From NCBI RefSeq assembly GCF_002953255.1, contig NZ_CP026498.1, positions 9,901,025-9,965,024 of the forward strand: DNA of 64,000 nt, in the 5' to 3' direction. How positions within the stretch are numbered: the stretch's first letter is position 1; each line of letters opens with the position of its first letter. This document shows positions 17,140-25,254 of the stretch, in pieces. The stretch is from Streptomyces sp. CB01881. Lineage in GTDB: Bacteria; Actinomycetota; Actinomycetes; Streptomycetales; Streptomycetaceae. Under the pieces are notes generated by a model. The model did not search any database. It saw nothing but the letters and a program-made list of their open reading frames with translations, and had not been told where the DNA came from. The translations under genes were made by a program, and so were the position numbers.

Positions 17140-17514
17140 ATGAGCGAGCGAGCTCTCCGCGGCACGCGACTCGGGGCCACTAGCTACGAGACCGACCGTG
17201 GTATCGATCTGGCTCCCCGCCAGACCGTCGAGTACGCATGTCAGAACGGACACCGATTCGAGGTTCCTTTCTCGGTCGAGGCGGAGATCCCGTCCGCCTG
17301 GGAATGCCGCTTCTGCGGCCAGGAAGCCGTACTTCTCGACGGTGACGAGCCGGAGGAGAAGAAGACCAAGCCCACGCGCACCCATTGGGACATGCTGATG
17401 GAGCGCCGGACGCGCGAGGAGCTGGAGGAGGTGCTGGCCGAGCGGCTGGCCGTGCTCCGCTCCGGAGGGATGAACCTCGCGGTACACCCGCGGGACACCC
17501 GCAAGAGCGCCTGA
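17140..17514 (+). CDS. rbpA: RNA polymerase-binding protein RbpA
   Basis: 124 residues, full length. RbpA binds RNA polymerase and group 1/2 sigma factors and stabilises the open complex. The order is a flexible N-terminus (MSERALRGTRLGATSYETD), a core with the zinc-binding arrangement Cys34, His38, Cys56 and Cys59, a linker with EEKKTKPTRTHWDMLMERR, and the C-terminal sigma-interaction helix REELEEVLAERLAVLRSG. All family landmarks are intact. ATG 17140 with GGGAGG upstream. A SigR-type promoter precedes it and a strong hairpin follows. Confidence 0.97.
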   Translation: MSERALRGTRLGATSYETDRGIDLAPRQTVEYACQNGHRFEVPFSVEAEIPSAWECRFCGQEAVLLDGDEPEEKKTKPTRTHWDMLMERRTREELEEVLAERLAVLRSGGMNLAVHPRDTRKSA

Positions 17515-17541
17515 CCCGGCCCCCGTCACCCGGCGGGAGCA

Positions 17542-17579
17542 CGCGAAAAGGGACCCTGGCCACCAGGGTCCCTTTCGCG
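17542..17579. terminator. Strong terminator downstream of rbpA
   Basis: Long inverted repeat: AGGGACCCTGG (17549-17559) pairs with CCAGGGTCCCT (17563-17573) over a three-base loop, and flanking CGCGAAA/TTTCGCG extends the stem with one bulge. It serves rbpA and probably fxsA from the other side. Directly after it (17572-17645) a TTCGCGTTGTCCGGACC phrase is repeated about three to four times imperfectly. Confidence 0.9.
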
Positions 17580-17757
17580 TTGTCCAGACCTTTTCGCGTT
17601 GTCCGGACCGGTTCGCCCGGACCGGTTCGCGTTGCCCGGACCACCTGCTCAGACCGTCCGGCTGACCGGCTGACCCGGGCCACCGCTCGCTCCCGGTCAC
17701 TGCACCGGCTCCGGGGCCGGGTCCGAAGCGTGCGAACCCGGCCCCGGAGCCCCGCGG

Positions 17758-18327
17758 TCAACCGTTGATCGGCGGACGGTAGGTGGTGTCGGGCCCCTGC
17801 GGGCCGGCGCCGGGCTCGACCACCTCGCCCTGGATCACCTTGCCGTCCGGGCGGTGGATCCGCAGCTGCTCCTGCAGCCGCATCGCGTCCGCGAACGGGT
17901 CGGCACCGACGGCGGAGGTGCTGCGCAGCGCCTTCCGGGCGAAGCCGCGCCCGGCCGCCCGCCAGAGCGCCCGGGTGGGCGGGAGGAGCAGGGTGAGCGC
18001 CAGGGCGTCCGAGAGGAAGCCCGGCACGATCAGCAGCAGACCGGCCAGCACGGTGAGGCTGGTGCCGGTCTGCGGCTGCTGCGGCTTGAGGTCCCGGCTC
18101 TGGTCGATCGCCGCCGACAAGGCCTTCAGCCCGGCCCGCTTGATCAGCGAGCCGCCGATCAGCACGCCGGCCAGGAGCAGCAGCACCACGGTCAGGCCGC
18201 CCAGCCACGAGCCCACCTGGACCAGCAGCCAGATCTCCAGCACCAGCCAGGCGGTGATCAGCAGCGGCACGACCCGCCGGAGCTTTCCGCGCGGGGCCGG
18301 ACGGGCGGGGGCGTCTTGCTGGGTCAC
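17758..18327 (-). CDS. fxsA: FxsA family membrane protein
   Basis: About 189 residues. The FxsA domain has three hydrophobic segments (VVPLLITAWLVLEIWLLVQVG, GLTVVLLLLAGVLIGGSLI, and LTVLAGLLLIVPGFLSDALALTLLLPP) including the diagnostic IVPGFLSD-x-x-x-x-LLLPP. A hydrophilic C-terminus of about 60 residues follows. The E. coli relative suppresses F exclusion of phage T7; the actinobacterial role is unknown. GTG 18327 was preferred because AGGGAG is upstream, though spacing is long; GTG 18366 is possible. Neighbourhood with rbpA and lnt is conserved in actinobacteria (recall). Confidence 0.87.
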   Translation of the reverse strand: MTQQDAPARPAPRGKLRRVVPLLITAWLVLEIWLLVQVGSWLGGLTVVLLLLAGVLIGGSLIKRAGLKALSAAIDQSRDLKPQQPQTGTSLTVLAGLLLIVPGFLSDALALTLLLPPTRALWRAAGRGFARKALRSTSAVGADPFADAMRLQEQLRIHRPDGKVIQGEVVEPGAGPQGPDTTYRPPING

Positions 18328-18496
18328 GGTACGAATCCACTCCCTGCGGTGCTCTGCGCGCCGCACGGGAGGTCCGGGCCGGCTACGGCACCACCTGGTC
18401 CAACGATCCGCCGGCTGCGCGTGTTCCGGCGGCGGGCCCGGCCTGGCCCGCCCCGGGCCGGGGCGGGGCGGGGCGGGGCGGGCCGGGCCGGAGGGA

Positions 18497-20122
18497 TCAG
18501 GAGGACTCGGGGCCGGTCGGGCCTGCCACCCGCCGACGGCGGCCGGCCAGCAGCGCCGCGCCGCAGGCCAGCAGACCGCCGACGGCCAGCGTCCACTCGG
18601 GCACGGCGCCCACGCGGTCGGCCACCGTGGTGCCGTCGCGCAGCGGGACCACGGCGGACAGCTGGGCCGCGGTCAGCTCCTCGGTCTGCTGCTGCACCGT
18701 GCCGTCGGGGGCGATGACGGCGCTGATGCCGCTGGTGGCGGCGATCAGTACGGCCCGGCCGTGCTCCACGGCGCGCAGCCGGGACATCGCGAGCTGCTGC
18801 TCGGGCTGGCCGGTCTTCGCGTAGGTGGCGTTGTTGGTCTGGACGACCAGCACCCGGGCGCCCTGGTCCACGGTGTCGCGGACGATCTCGTCGTACGCCA
18901 CCTCGAAGCAGATGACGTCGCCGATCCTGGCCGGGCCGAGCTGCATGACGCCGTTGTGGTCGCCGGGGTAGAAGTCGCGGGCCACCCGCTGGAGCCGGGT
19001 GATCACCTTCATCAGCTGGTCGCGGAACGGCACGTACTCGCCGAACGGCACCGGGTGCTGCTTGGTGTAGGAGGCGCCCGGGCCGCTCTTCGGGTCCCAG
19101 ACGATGCCCTCGTTCTGGACGTGCTGCTCGTCCGGACCGTCGACCAGGGTGCCGACCAGGGTGGGCACGCCGACCGAGCGGACGGCCTCGTCGATGCGCT
19201 GGTAGGCGAGCGGGTCGCTGAACGGGTCGAGGTCGGAGGAGTTCTCCGGCCAGATCACGATGTCCGGCTTCTCGGCCTTACCGGCCTTGATGTCGGCGGC
19301 GAGCTTCTCGGTGGCGGCGGCGTGGTTGTTGAGGACCATCATCGGACGGCCGAGGAAGTCCATGCCGGGGTTGGGCACGTTGCCCTGGATCAGGGCGACC
19401 TTGACGGTGCCGGCCGCGGCGGTGGGCACCGGGACCAGGTAGCCGGCCAGCAGGGCGGCGACGGCGCCGAGCGCCGCCAGCGCGGCGGTCTTCGGTGCCC
19501 GGCGGGGGCCGCGCAGCCGCAGCGCCGCCCAGCCGAGCAGGGCGCCGGAGAGGGCGACGGCGAAGGTCACCAGCGGAGCGCCGCCGAGCGCGGCGAGCGG
19601 GGTGAACGGAGTCGCGGTGTTGGCGAAGGCGAGCCGGCCCCAGGGGAAGCCGCCGAGCGGCAGCCGGTCGCGGGCCCACTCCTGGGTGACCCAGAGGCAG
19701 GCCGCCCAGAGCGGCCAGCCGGGCAGCCGGGAGGTGAGCGCGAGGCCGGACCCGAGGAGGGCCAGGAAGAGTGCCTCGACGACCGAGAGGCCGATCGTGG
19801 CGTCCCAGCCGACCACCCGCAGCCAGCTCAGCAGCAGCAGGAAGAACGGCAGGCCGAAGGCGAAGCCCGTCCAGGCGGCCTGCCGGGCGGTGCGGCCCCG
19901 GGTGAGCAGCGAGAACGCGGCGACGCCCACCAGTGAGAGCGGCCAGAGGTCGAACGGCGGGAAGGCGAGGGCGAGCAGGAGTCCCGCGAGCACGGCCAGC
20001 CCGGTGCGGGGCAGCCCGGCCCGGATCCTGGCGAGCACCCGCGCCCGCCGCCCGGGCGAGGACGCCTCGTCGGGTGTCTCGGGTGCGGTCCCGGACCGCT
20101 CCTGGGTGACGGGCATGGCCAC
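18497..20122 (-). CDS. lnt: Apolipoprotein N-acyltransferase Lnt
   Basis: 541 residues. Seven or so N-terminal membrane segments (about 40-230) carry a periplasm-facing nitrilase domain. The catalytic triad is Glu293 (WPENS), Lys354 (TKQHPVPFGEY) and Cys405 (ICFEVAYDE). A final transmembrane helix ends the protein (LAVGGLLACGAALLAG). It transfers the third acyl chain onto lipoproteins. No polyprenol-phosphate mannose synthase (Ppm) domain is fused and none lies beside it. GTG 20122 with GAGAGAG upstream; ATG 20116 is a near alternative. A G-rich run (18440-18495) separates it from fxsA. Confidence 0.92.
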   Translation of the reverse strand: MAMPVTQERSGTAPETPDEASSPGRRARVLARIRAGLPRTGLAVLAGLLLALAFPPFDLWPLSLVGVAAFSLLTRGRTARQAAWTGFAFGLPFFLLLLSWLRVVGWDATIGLSVVEALFLALLGSGLALTSRLPGWPLWAACLWVTQEWARDRLPLGGFPWGRLAFANTATPFTPLAALGGAPLVTFAVALSGALLGWAALRLRGPRRAPKTAALAALGAVAALLAGYLVPVPTAAAGTVKVALIQGNVPNPGMDFLGRPMMVLNNHAAATEKLAADIKAGKAEKPDIVIWPENSSDLDPFSDPLAYQRIDEAVRSVGVPTLVGTLVDGPDEQHVQNEGIVWDPKSGPGASYTKQHPVPFGEYVPFRDQLMKVITRLQRVARDFYPGDHNGVMQLGPARIGDVICFEVAYDEIVRDTVDQGARVLVVQTNNATYAKTGQPEQQLAMSRLRAVEHGRAVLIAATSGISAVIAPDGTVQQQTEELTAAQLSAVVPLRDGTTVADRVGAVPEWTLAVGGLLACGAALLAGRRRRVAGPTGPESS

Positions 20123-20172
20123 CGGCGCACCATCTCTCTCGGTGCCGCCTCGCGGAGGTACGGGGACGGCTG

Positions 20173-20189
20173 TTCGGACGCTGTCCGAA
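20173..20189. promoter_or_regulatory. Palindrome upstream of lnt
   Basis: TTCGGAC-GCT-GTCCGAA, perfect 7-bp arms, about 50 bp upstream of the lnt start. It could be an operator or part of the 5' leader. No regulator is assigned. Confidence 0.4.
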
Positions 20190-20264
20190 GAAGGTACCCC
20201 GGAATGTCACCCGACCGTGAGGTCGGGTTGGCCCGGGCCGCCCCCGGTGCGCGAACGGGCCGAA

Positions 20265-20337
20265 CCCGGCGCGCGGGAGGGCCCGGGCCGGTGCGCGCCA
20301 GGACCGAGCCCGGCGCGCGGGAGGACCCGGGCCGGTG
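20265..20337. repeat. Two-copy 29-bp direct repeat
   Basis: Copies at 20265-20293 and 20309-20337 differ at one base. Each reads CCCGGCGCGCGGGAGG followed by a CCCGGGCCGGTG end. They lie between the GNAT stop and lnt start and may confuse assembly or recombination. Confidence 0.85.
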
Positions 20338-20352
20338 AGGCGCCGGGGCGGC

Positions 20353-20802
20353 TCAGCGCGCGGCGTAGCGGACCTCCCCGAGCGGCCAGTCCTCGGCGAG
20401 CCAGGCGGAGACGGTCCGGTGGAGCACGGCGTCCAGCTCGGCCCGGTCGGCGCGGACCCAGGAGCTGACCTTCGCGACGGCGGGGTCCTCCCGGTCCGGG
20501 TGGATGTAGACACAGCCGACGACGGCGTCCCCGGGGGTCTCCAGGACGGTGTAGGTGAAACCGGAGCGCCGCTCGAAGTCGGCGGCGTGCCGGCGCAGGT
20601 CGGCGAGGTTCTGCTCCGGCGTCATGCCCTCGGCGGGCGGCCAGCTGCCGGTCCAGCCCGGGGTGGCGTGGATGTGGTCGATGCTCGACGACCAGGCCGC
20701 GAGATCGGAGGCGTTGTGCTGCCCGCCGAGGGGCTCCAGGCGGAACCCCTCGGCGGTGAGCGTGCGGGGGACGGCGAAGTCGGCGGGTACGAGGTCGGTC
20801 AT
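20353..20802 (-). CDS. GNAT-family N-acetyltransferase
   Basis: 149 residues. The fold reads as a compact GNAT: FRLEPLGGQHNASDLAAWSSSIDHI at the N-terminus, FTYTVLETPGDAVVGCVYIHP in the central strands, and KVSSWVRADRAELDAVLHRTVSAWL in the acetyl-CoA region, although the classic Q-x-x-G-x-G/A loop is absent. Substrate unknown. ATG 20802 gives the proper N-terminus; the much longer open frame upstream is antisense-type noise over the amidohydrolase. No clear ribosome site. Confidence 0.72.
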   Translation of the reverse strand: MTDLVPADFAVPRTLTAEGFRLEPLGGQHNASDLAAWSSSIDHIHATPGWTGSWPPAEGMTPEQNLADLRRHAADFERRSGFTYTVLETPGDAVVGCVYIHPDREDPAVAKVSSWVRADRAELDAVLHRTVSAWLAEDWPLGEVRYAAR

Positions 20803-20819
20803 GGGGATCAATCTAGGGT

Positions 20820-20873
20820 CCGTCTTCAAACGCCCGTCGTCCGCCCGCCAGGCAGGCGGGAGTTTGAAGACGG
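20820..20873 (-). terminator. Terminator downstream of the amidohydrolase gene
   Basis: Nested inverted repeat: outer arms CCGTCTTCAAAC (20820-20831) and GTTTGAAGACGG (20862-20873), inner arms CCCGCC/GGCGGG. It lies just after the amidohydrolase stop (20910) and about 20 bases before the GNAT start, so it separates two transcription units. Confidence 0.75.
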
Positions 20874-20909
20874 CCCCTGGGGGGCGTGGCGCCGCCGCCT
20901 CACCCGGTT

Positions 20910-22550
20910 TCAGCCGGCCGGCCGGTCGTCCGCGGCGAGGTACACCGTCCGGCCGCGGACCACCGTGCGCAGGCAGACGGGGAGGGGGCGGCCCGGGGTG
21001 AGGTCGGGCAGGCCGGGGGTGCCGGAGCGCGGGTCGGTGGACCATCCGGCCACGCGGGAGTCGGGGGCCTGGACGACCAGGTCGTCGGCGGCCCAGACCG
21101 CGTAGCTGGCAATCGCGCCGGGGACGAGGACGCCGTCCTGGTCCCGGCCGAGCGCGCGCCAGCCGCCGCGGGTGTGGGCGGTGAAGGCCGCCCGGACGGA
21201 GATCCGGTGGTCCGGCGTCCGGTGGAAGGCGGCGGCCCGGACGGTGCCCCAGGGGTCGAGCGGGGTGACCGGGGCGTCCGAGCCGAAGGCGAGCGGGACG
21301 CCGGCCCGCAGCAGCGCGGCGAAGGGGTTGAGGGCGGCGGCCCGCTCGGCGCCCAGGCGCTGGACGTACATGCCGTCCGGGCCGCCCCAGGCGGCGTCGA
21401 ACGCGGGCTGGACGGAGGCGGTGAGGCCCAGCTCGGTGAAGGCGGCGATCGACTTGTCGTCCAGCGCCTCGGCGTGCTCCACCCGGTGGCGCAGCGCCCG
21501 GACCCGGTCGGCGCCGACCCGCTCCCCCGCCGCCCGGACGCCGTCCAGCACCGCGGCGATCGCGGCGTCGCCGATGGCGTGGAAGCCGGCCTGGAGCCCG
21601 GCCTCGGTGCAGGCGGACACGTGGTCGGCGACCTGTCCGGCGCTCAGGTAGGAGGTGCCGGTGTGGTCGGCGTCGGCGTAGGAGGCGTGCAGGCAGGCGG
21701 TGTGCGAGCCGAGCGCGCCGTCGACGAAGAGGTCTCCGCCGGCGCCCGCCGCGCCCAGCCGCCGGGCGGTCTCGACTCCGCCCAACTCGCCCCAGTAACC
21801 GAAGACTTCGGGGCCCTCGCCCTCGGCGGCGAGGGCGAGCAGGGCGGTCAGGTCGGCCTCGGAGGAGATCTCCGGGCCGGCGCACTCGTGCAGCGAGCCG
21901 ATGCCGAGTTCGGCGGCCCGGGCCAGGGTGGCGCGCTGGGCGCGGCGGCGCTGCCCGGGGGTGAGGTGAGCCAGCGCGGTCTGCCGGACGGCGTGGTGGG
22001 CGTCGCGGGTGAGCGGGCCGTCGGCGTCGTGGCCGGGCTGCCCGGCGAGGCCGGGGGTGAGGGCGCGCAGCGCGGTGGTGGCGAGCGCGGAGTGCACGTC
22101 GGTGCGGGACAGGTAGACGGCGGCGCCCCCGGCCGCCGCGTCCAGCTCGGCGAGGGTCGGCGGGCGGCCCTCGGGCCAGCCGGTCTCGTCCCAGCCGTGG
22201 CCGAGGAGCACGCCGCCGGGCTCGTCCGGGTCCGCCGCGGCGGAGGCGACGAAGGCCGCGACGGCGGCCAGGGCGGCGGCGAGCGAGGGGCTGCCGGTGA
22301 GGTCGAGTCCGGTGAGCGCCAGCCCGGTGGAGGTGGCGTGCACGTGCGCGTCGACGAAGGCGGGGGTGACCAGCGCGCCGTCCAGCTCGACGATCTCGTC
22401 GGCGATGTCGGCGTACGCCCCGGCGGCGCCGTCGCTGCCCACCCAGGCGACGTGTTCGCCCTCGACGAGCATCGCGGTGGCGAAGGGGTCGGCGGGGCTG
22501 TAGACGGCGCCGCCGCGCAGCAGGACGGTCCGGGAGGTGCGTTCGGTCAT
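20910..22550 (-). CDS. Amidohydrolase family 3 (YtcJ-like) metal-dependent hydrolase
   Basis: 546 residues with the amidohydrolase layout: N-terminal beta-sandwich, metal motif VTPAFVDAHVHAT (HxH), LGHGWDETGW, GSLHECAGPEI, FHAIGDAAIAAVLDG, HRVEHAEALDD, and FGSDAPVTPLDPW with the final metal aspartate. YtcJ-like enzymes cleave amide or urea bonds, often N-substituted formamides; the substrate is not evident. ATG 22550. The Lrp-type regulator gene lies immediately upstream on the same strand (31 bp), so it may belong to the same transcript. Confidence 0.9.
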   Translation of the reverse strand: MTERTSRTVLLRGGAVYSPADPFATAMLVEGEHVAWVGSDGAAGAYADIADEIVELDGALVTPAFVDAHVHATSTGLALTGLDLTGSPSLAAALAAVAAFVASAAADPDEPGGVLLGHGWDETGWPEGRPPTLAELDAAAGGAAVYLSRTDVHSALATTALRALTPGLAGQPGHDADGPLTRDAHHAVRQTALAHLTPGQRRRAQRATLARAAELGIGSLHECAGPEISSEADLTALLALAAEGEGPEVFGYWGELGGVETARRLGAAGAGGDLFVDGALGSHTACLHASYADADHTGTSYLSAGQVADHVSACTEAGLQAGFHAIGDAAIAAVLDGVRAAGERVGADRVRALRHRVEHAEALDDKSIAAFTELGLTASVQPAFDAAWGGPDGMYVQRLGAERAAALNPFAALLRAGVPLAFGSDAPVTPLDPWGTVRAAAFHRTPDHRISVRAAFTAHTRGGWRALGRDQDGVLVPGAIASYAVWAADDLVVQAPDSRVAGWSTDPRSGTPGLPDLTPGRPLPVCLRTVVRGRTVYLAADDRPAG

Positions 22551-22580
22551 GGGCCTTAGTCTGCACCCCTCCGGGCCTGC

Positions 22581-23021
22581 TCAGAGCTTCGGGGGCCGCG
22601 CCTCGTACGGGGTGGAGAGCACGACGGTGGTGCGGGTGGAGACGCCGGCCGCGCTGCGGATCCGGGCCAGCAGGTCCTCCAGGTCGCCGGGGGCTCCGAC
22701 GCGGACCTTGAGGATGTAGTTCTCGTCCCCGGCGACACTGTGGCAGGCCTCGATCTCGGGCAGCCCGGCGAGCCGCTCGGGGGTGTCGTCCGGGGCGCTC
22801 GGGTCGAAGGGCTTGACCGAGATGAACGCGGTCAGCGCCAGGTCGACGGAGTCCGGGTCGATGATCGCGGTGTAGCCGCGGATCACCCCGCGCTGCTCCA
22901 GGCGCCGCACCCGCTGGTGCACCGCCGAGGTGGACAGGCCGGTCGCCTTGCCCAGGTCCGTGTAGCTCATCCGGCCGTCCTCCAGGAGCAGCTGAACGAT
23001 GCGTTGGTCGAGATCCTCCAC
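22581..23021 (-). CDS. Lrp/AsnC family transcriptional regulator
   Basis: About 146 residues. The N-terminal winged helix-turn-helix is typical: EDLDQRIVQLLLEDGRMSYTDLGKATGLSTSAVHQRVRRLEQRGVIRGYTA. The C-terminal RAM (ligand-binding) domain follows (ALTAFISVKP, HSVAGDENYILKVRVG, STRTTVVLSTPYE). Lrp members sense amino acids. I placed the start at GTG 23021 because family proteins begin just before EDLDQRI; the frame is open to 23141, so the N-terminus is uncertain. It may control the downstream amidohydrolase. Confidence 0.88.
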   Translation of the reverse strand: MEDLDQRIVQLLLEDGRMSYTDLGKATGLSTSAVHQRVRRLEQRGVIRGYTAIIDPDSVDLALTAFISVKPFDPSAPDDTPERLAGLPEIEACHSVAGDENYILKVRVGAPGDLEDLLARIRSAAGVSTRTTVVLSTPYEARPPKL

Positions 23022-23251
23022 AAGGCGCAAACCTACCCCTTCGGGGGCGCGGGCAGGTGCCACGGCGGGAGTGCGGGGTGGCACGGGCGGTGGTGCGGGG
23101 TGCCGGGCGGGCACATGCCGGGCGAATGTGGCGAAGGACACACCCGGTGCATCACAGTGCGCCGAGCCGCAGGGTTATGAGTCCGCGTCGCAGGGAAGTG
23201 CTGGTTGTGGCCCCGGGCGACCCCGCCGGGCCCGATCCGAGGGGGATCACC

Positions 23252-23707
23252 ATGCGTGCAACCGACCCGCGTTCGCCGAGCGCCGACGACACCCACGATA
23301 TGACCGACCGCGACGGTCTCGCGGTCCCGAACGGCCTCGCGCCGGGGGTGGACCCGGGAGAGGCCGACACCTGGGAGATCTTCCGGGTGCACTGCCCCGA
23401 GTGCCGCCGCCCGATCGCCCTCGTGGGCGACGAGGAGCGGCTGCCGCAGCACGCGGTGCTGCCGACCGCGTGGCACCCCTTCTCCCCCGCGCTCTGCCCG
23501 GGTTCGGGCGCACCGACGGACGACCTGGCCGAGGTGGAGCCCTCCGAGGACGCCGAGGCGGACGGCCTGGAGGCGCTGCTGGCACTGCCGGCCGAACTCG
23601 ACTGGCGCACCCAGCCGTTCTCGCACGCGGTGGCGCACCACCCGGTCCGGGTGACGGCCGTCGCCCCGCTGATCCCGCAGCAGCGCCGCCGGCTCGCCCG
23701 GCACTGA
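23252..23707 (+). CDS. Actinobacterial hypothetical protein with CPEC motif
   Basis: 151 residues starting at ATG 23252 behind GAGGGGGATCACC. The only landmark is VHCPECRRPIALVGDEERLPQHAVLPTAWHPFSPALCPGSG, a possible zinc site (Cys-x2-Cys, then His/Cys). The rest is acidic, and the last ~35 residues contain RVTAVAPLIPQQRRRLARH. I do not recognise a named family. Divergent from the Lrp gene; a strong hairpin follows. Confidence 0.7.
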   Translation: MRATDPRSPSADDTHDMTDRDGLAVPNGLAPGVDPGEADTWEIFRVHCPECRRPIALVGDEERLPQHAVLPTAWHPFSPALCPGSGAPTDDLAEVEPSEDAEADGLEALLALPAELDWRTQPFSHAVAHHPVRVTAVAPLIPQQRRRLARH

Positions 23708-23814
23708 CGGCGCGCGGCTCCCTCAGCCCGCAGGGTTCCCACCACTCCCGCAAACCGCAGGGCCCGCCGGGTGCCTGACCGCCCGTCAGGCGGCGGCCGA
23801 TCCCGGCGGGACAT

Positions 23815-23857
23815 GCCTCCGGGCGTCACTCCGCACCCTGGAGTGACGCCCGGAGGC
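23815..23857. terminator. Bidirectional terminator
   Basis: Perfect 18-bp arms (23815-23832 and 23840-23857, core GGGCGTCACTCC/GGAGTGACGCCC) with a 7-base loop, between the convergent CPEC protein and acyl-CoA dehydrogenase genes. Confidence 0.9.
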
Positions 23858-23890
23858 GGTTCGGGGGGCCGCCGGGGAGCAGCCCGGGGG

Positions 23891-25054
23891 TCAGCCCTGG
23901 GTCAGGTGGCGGCCGATCACCAGGCGCTGGATCTGGTTGGTGCCCTCGACGATCTGCAGCACCTTGGCCTCGCGCATGTAGCGCTCGGCCGGGAAGTCCT
24001 GGGTGTAGCCGTAGCCGCCGAGCACCTGGACCGCGTCGGTGGTCACCCGCATCACCGTGTCGGTGCAGAACAGCTTGGCCATCGCCGCCTCCTTGGAGAA
24101 CGGCAGGCCGGCGTCGCGAAGCCGCGCGGCGGACAGGTAGAGCGCGCGCCCGGCCTCGATCTGGGTGGCCATGTCGGCGAGCATGAAGGACAGGCCCTGG
24201 AACTCGGCGATCGGCCGGCCGAACTGGCGGCGGGTGCGCGCGTAGTCGACCGCGAGGTCGAGCGCGGCCTGGGCGACGCCGACGGCGCAGGCGGCGATGC
24301 CGAGGCGGCCGGAGTCCAGCGCGGCGAGCGCGATCTGGAAGCCCTGGCCCTCGGTGCCGATCAGCCGCTCACGGGCCACCCGCGCGCCGTCGAAGTGCAG
24401 CTGGGCCGTCGGCGAGGACTTCATGCCCATCTTCTGCTCCGGCGGGGCGGCCGAGAGACCGGGCACGGTCCCGGGGACCAGCAGGCAGCTGATGCCGCGC
24501 GGGCCCGGCTCGCCGGTGCGCACCAGGGCGCTGTAGAAGTCGGCCTGCCCACCGTGGGTGATCCACGCCTTGGTGCCGCTGACCACGTAGTCCTCGCCGT
24601 CCAGGTCGGCGCGGGTGCGCAGCGCGGCGGCGTCGGAGCCGGACTGCGGCTCCGAGAGGCAGTAGGCGCCGAGCTGCTCGCCGGAGAGCATTCCGGGCAG
24701 CCAGGCGGCGCGCTGCTCCTCCGTGCCGAAGGTGGCCAGGGCGTGGCAGGAGAGCGTGTGCACGCTGACGCCGAGGCCGACGGCCAGCCAGCCGGACGCC
24801 AGCTCCTCCAGGACCTGGAGGTACACCTCGTAGGGCTGGTCACCGCCGCCGTACTTCTCCTCGTACGGGAGGGAGAGCAGGCCGGCCTCGCCGAGGGTGC
24901 GGAACACGTCACGCGGGAAGTGCCCGGCGGCCTCGTCCTCCGCCGCGCGCGGCTGGAGCTCGCGCTGGACCAGGTCCCGGGTGAGGCTCAGCAGCTCGCG
25001 GGCCTCCTCGGTGGGCAGCTGGCGGTCCACGGCTTTCGCAGGGGAGGGGGTCAT
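23891..25054 (-). CDS. Acyl-CoA dehydrogenase
   Basis: 387 residues, full length for the family. FAD/substrate motifs are intact: GAYCLSEPQSGSDAAAL, WITHGGQADFYSALVRT, KMGMKSSPTAQLHFD, RRQFGRPIAEFQGL, VQVLGGYGYTQDFPAERYMRE, and the catalytic base Glu370 in QIVEGTNQIQR. It oxidises acyl-CoA thioesters in fatty acid or branched-chain catabolism. ATG 25054. The upstream gap with the kinase gene holds a perfect 16-bp palindrome, a probable repressor site. Confidence 0.95.
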   Translation of the reverse strand: MTPSPAKAVDRQLPTEEARELLSLTRDLVQRELQPRAAEDEAAGHFPRDVFRTLGEAGLLSLPYEEKYGGGDQPYEVYLQVLEELASGWLAVGLGVSVHTLSCHALATFGTEEQRAAWLPGMLSGEQLGAYCLSEPQSGSDAAALRTRADLDGEDYVVSGTKAWITHGGQADFYSALVRTGEPGPRGISCLLVPGTVPGLSAAPPEQKMGMKSSPTAQLHFDGARVARERLIGTEGQGFQIALAALDSGRLGIAACAVGVAQAALDLAVDYARTRRQFGRPIAEFQGLSFMLADMATQIEAGRALYLSAARLRDAGLPFSKEAAMAKLFCTDTVMRVTTDAVQVLGGYGYTQDFPAERYMREAKVLQIVEGTNQIQRLVIGRHLTQG

Positions 25055-25147
25055 GGCGGCTGGTCGCCTCCTCGTTCGGGCGACGGGCCCTGCTGTGGCG
25101 GGCCCGACGCGGGTGTGGCAGGTCGGCCCGACCGGTACCGGATTACG

Positions 25148-25163
25148 GTGAACGGCCGTTCAC
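25148..25163. promoter_or_regulatory. Perfect 16-bp palindromic operator
   Basis: GTGAACGGCCGTTCAC is its own reverse complement. It lies in the 200-bp divergent gap, 94 bp from the acyl-CoA dehydrogenase start and 92 bp from the kinase start. The form is typical of TetR-family operators. No TetR gene is nearby, so the regulator would act in trans. Confidence 0.75.
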
Positions 25164-25254
25164 AAGCGTGGCGAAGTGAGTATGCCCGATCCCGGCGCCG
25201 CCGTCACGACCAGCGGAACATCACTGTCCGTATCGGCGCACGGGCCACCGTAGG

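Noticed and set aside
17180..18340. Long minus-strand frame across rbpA and fxsA
   Set aside because: It is in a different frame from FxsA, antisense to rbpA and without any motif.
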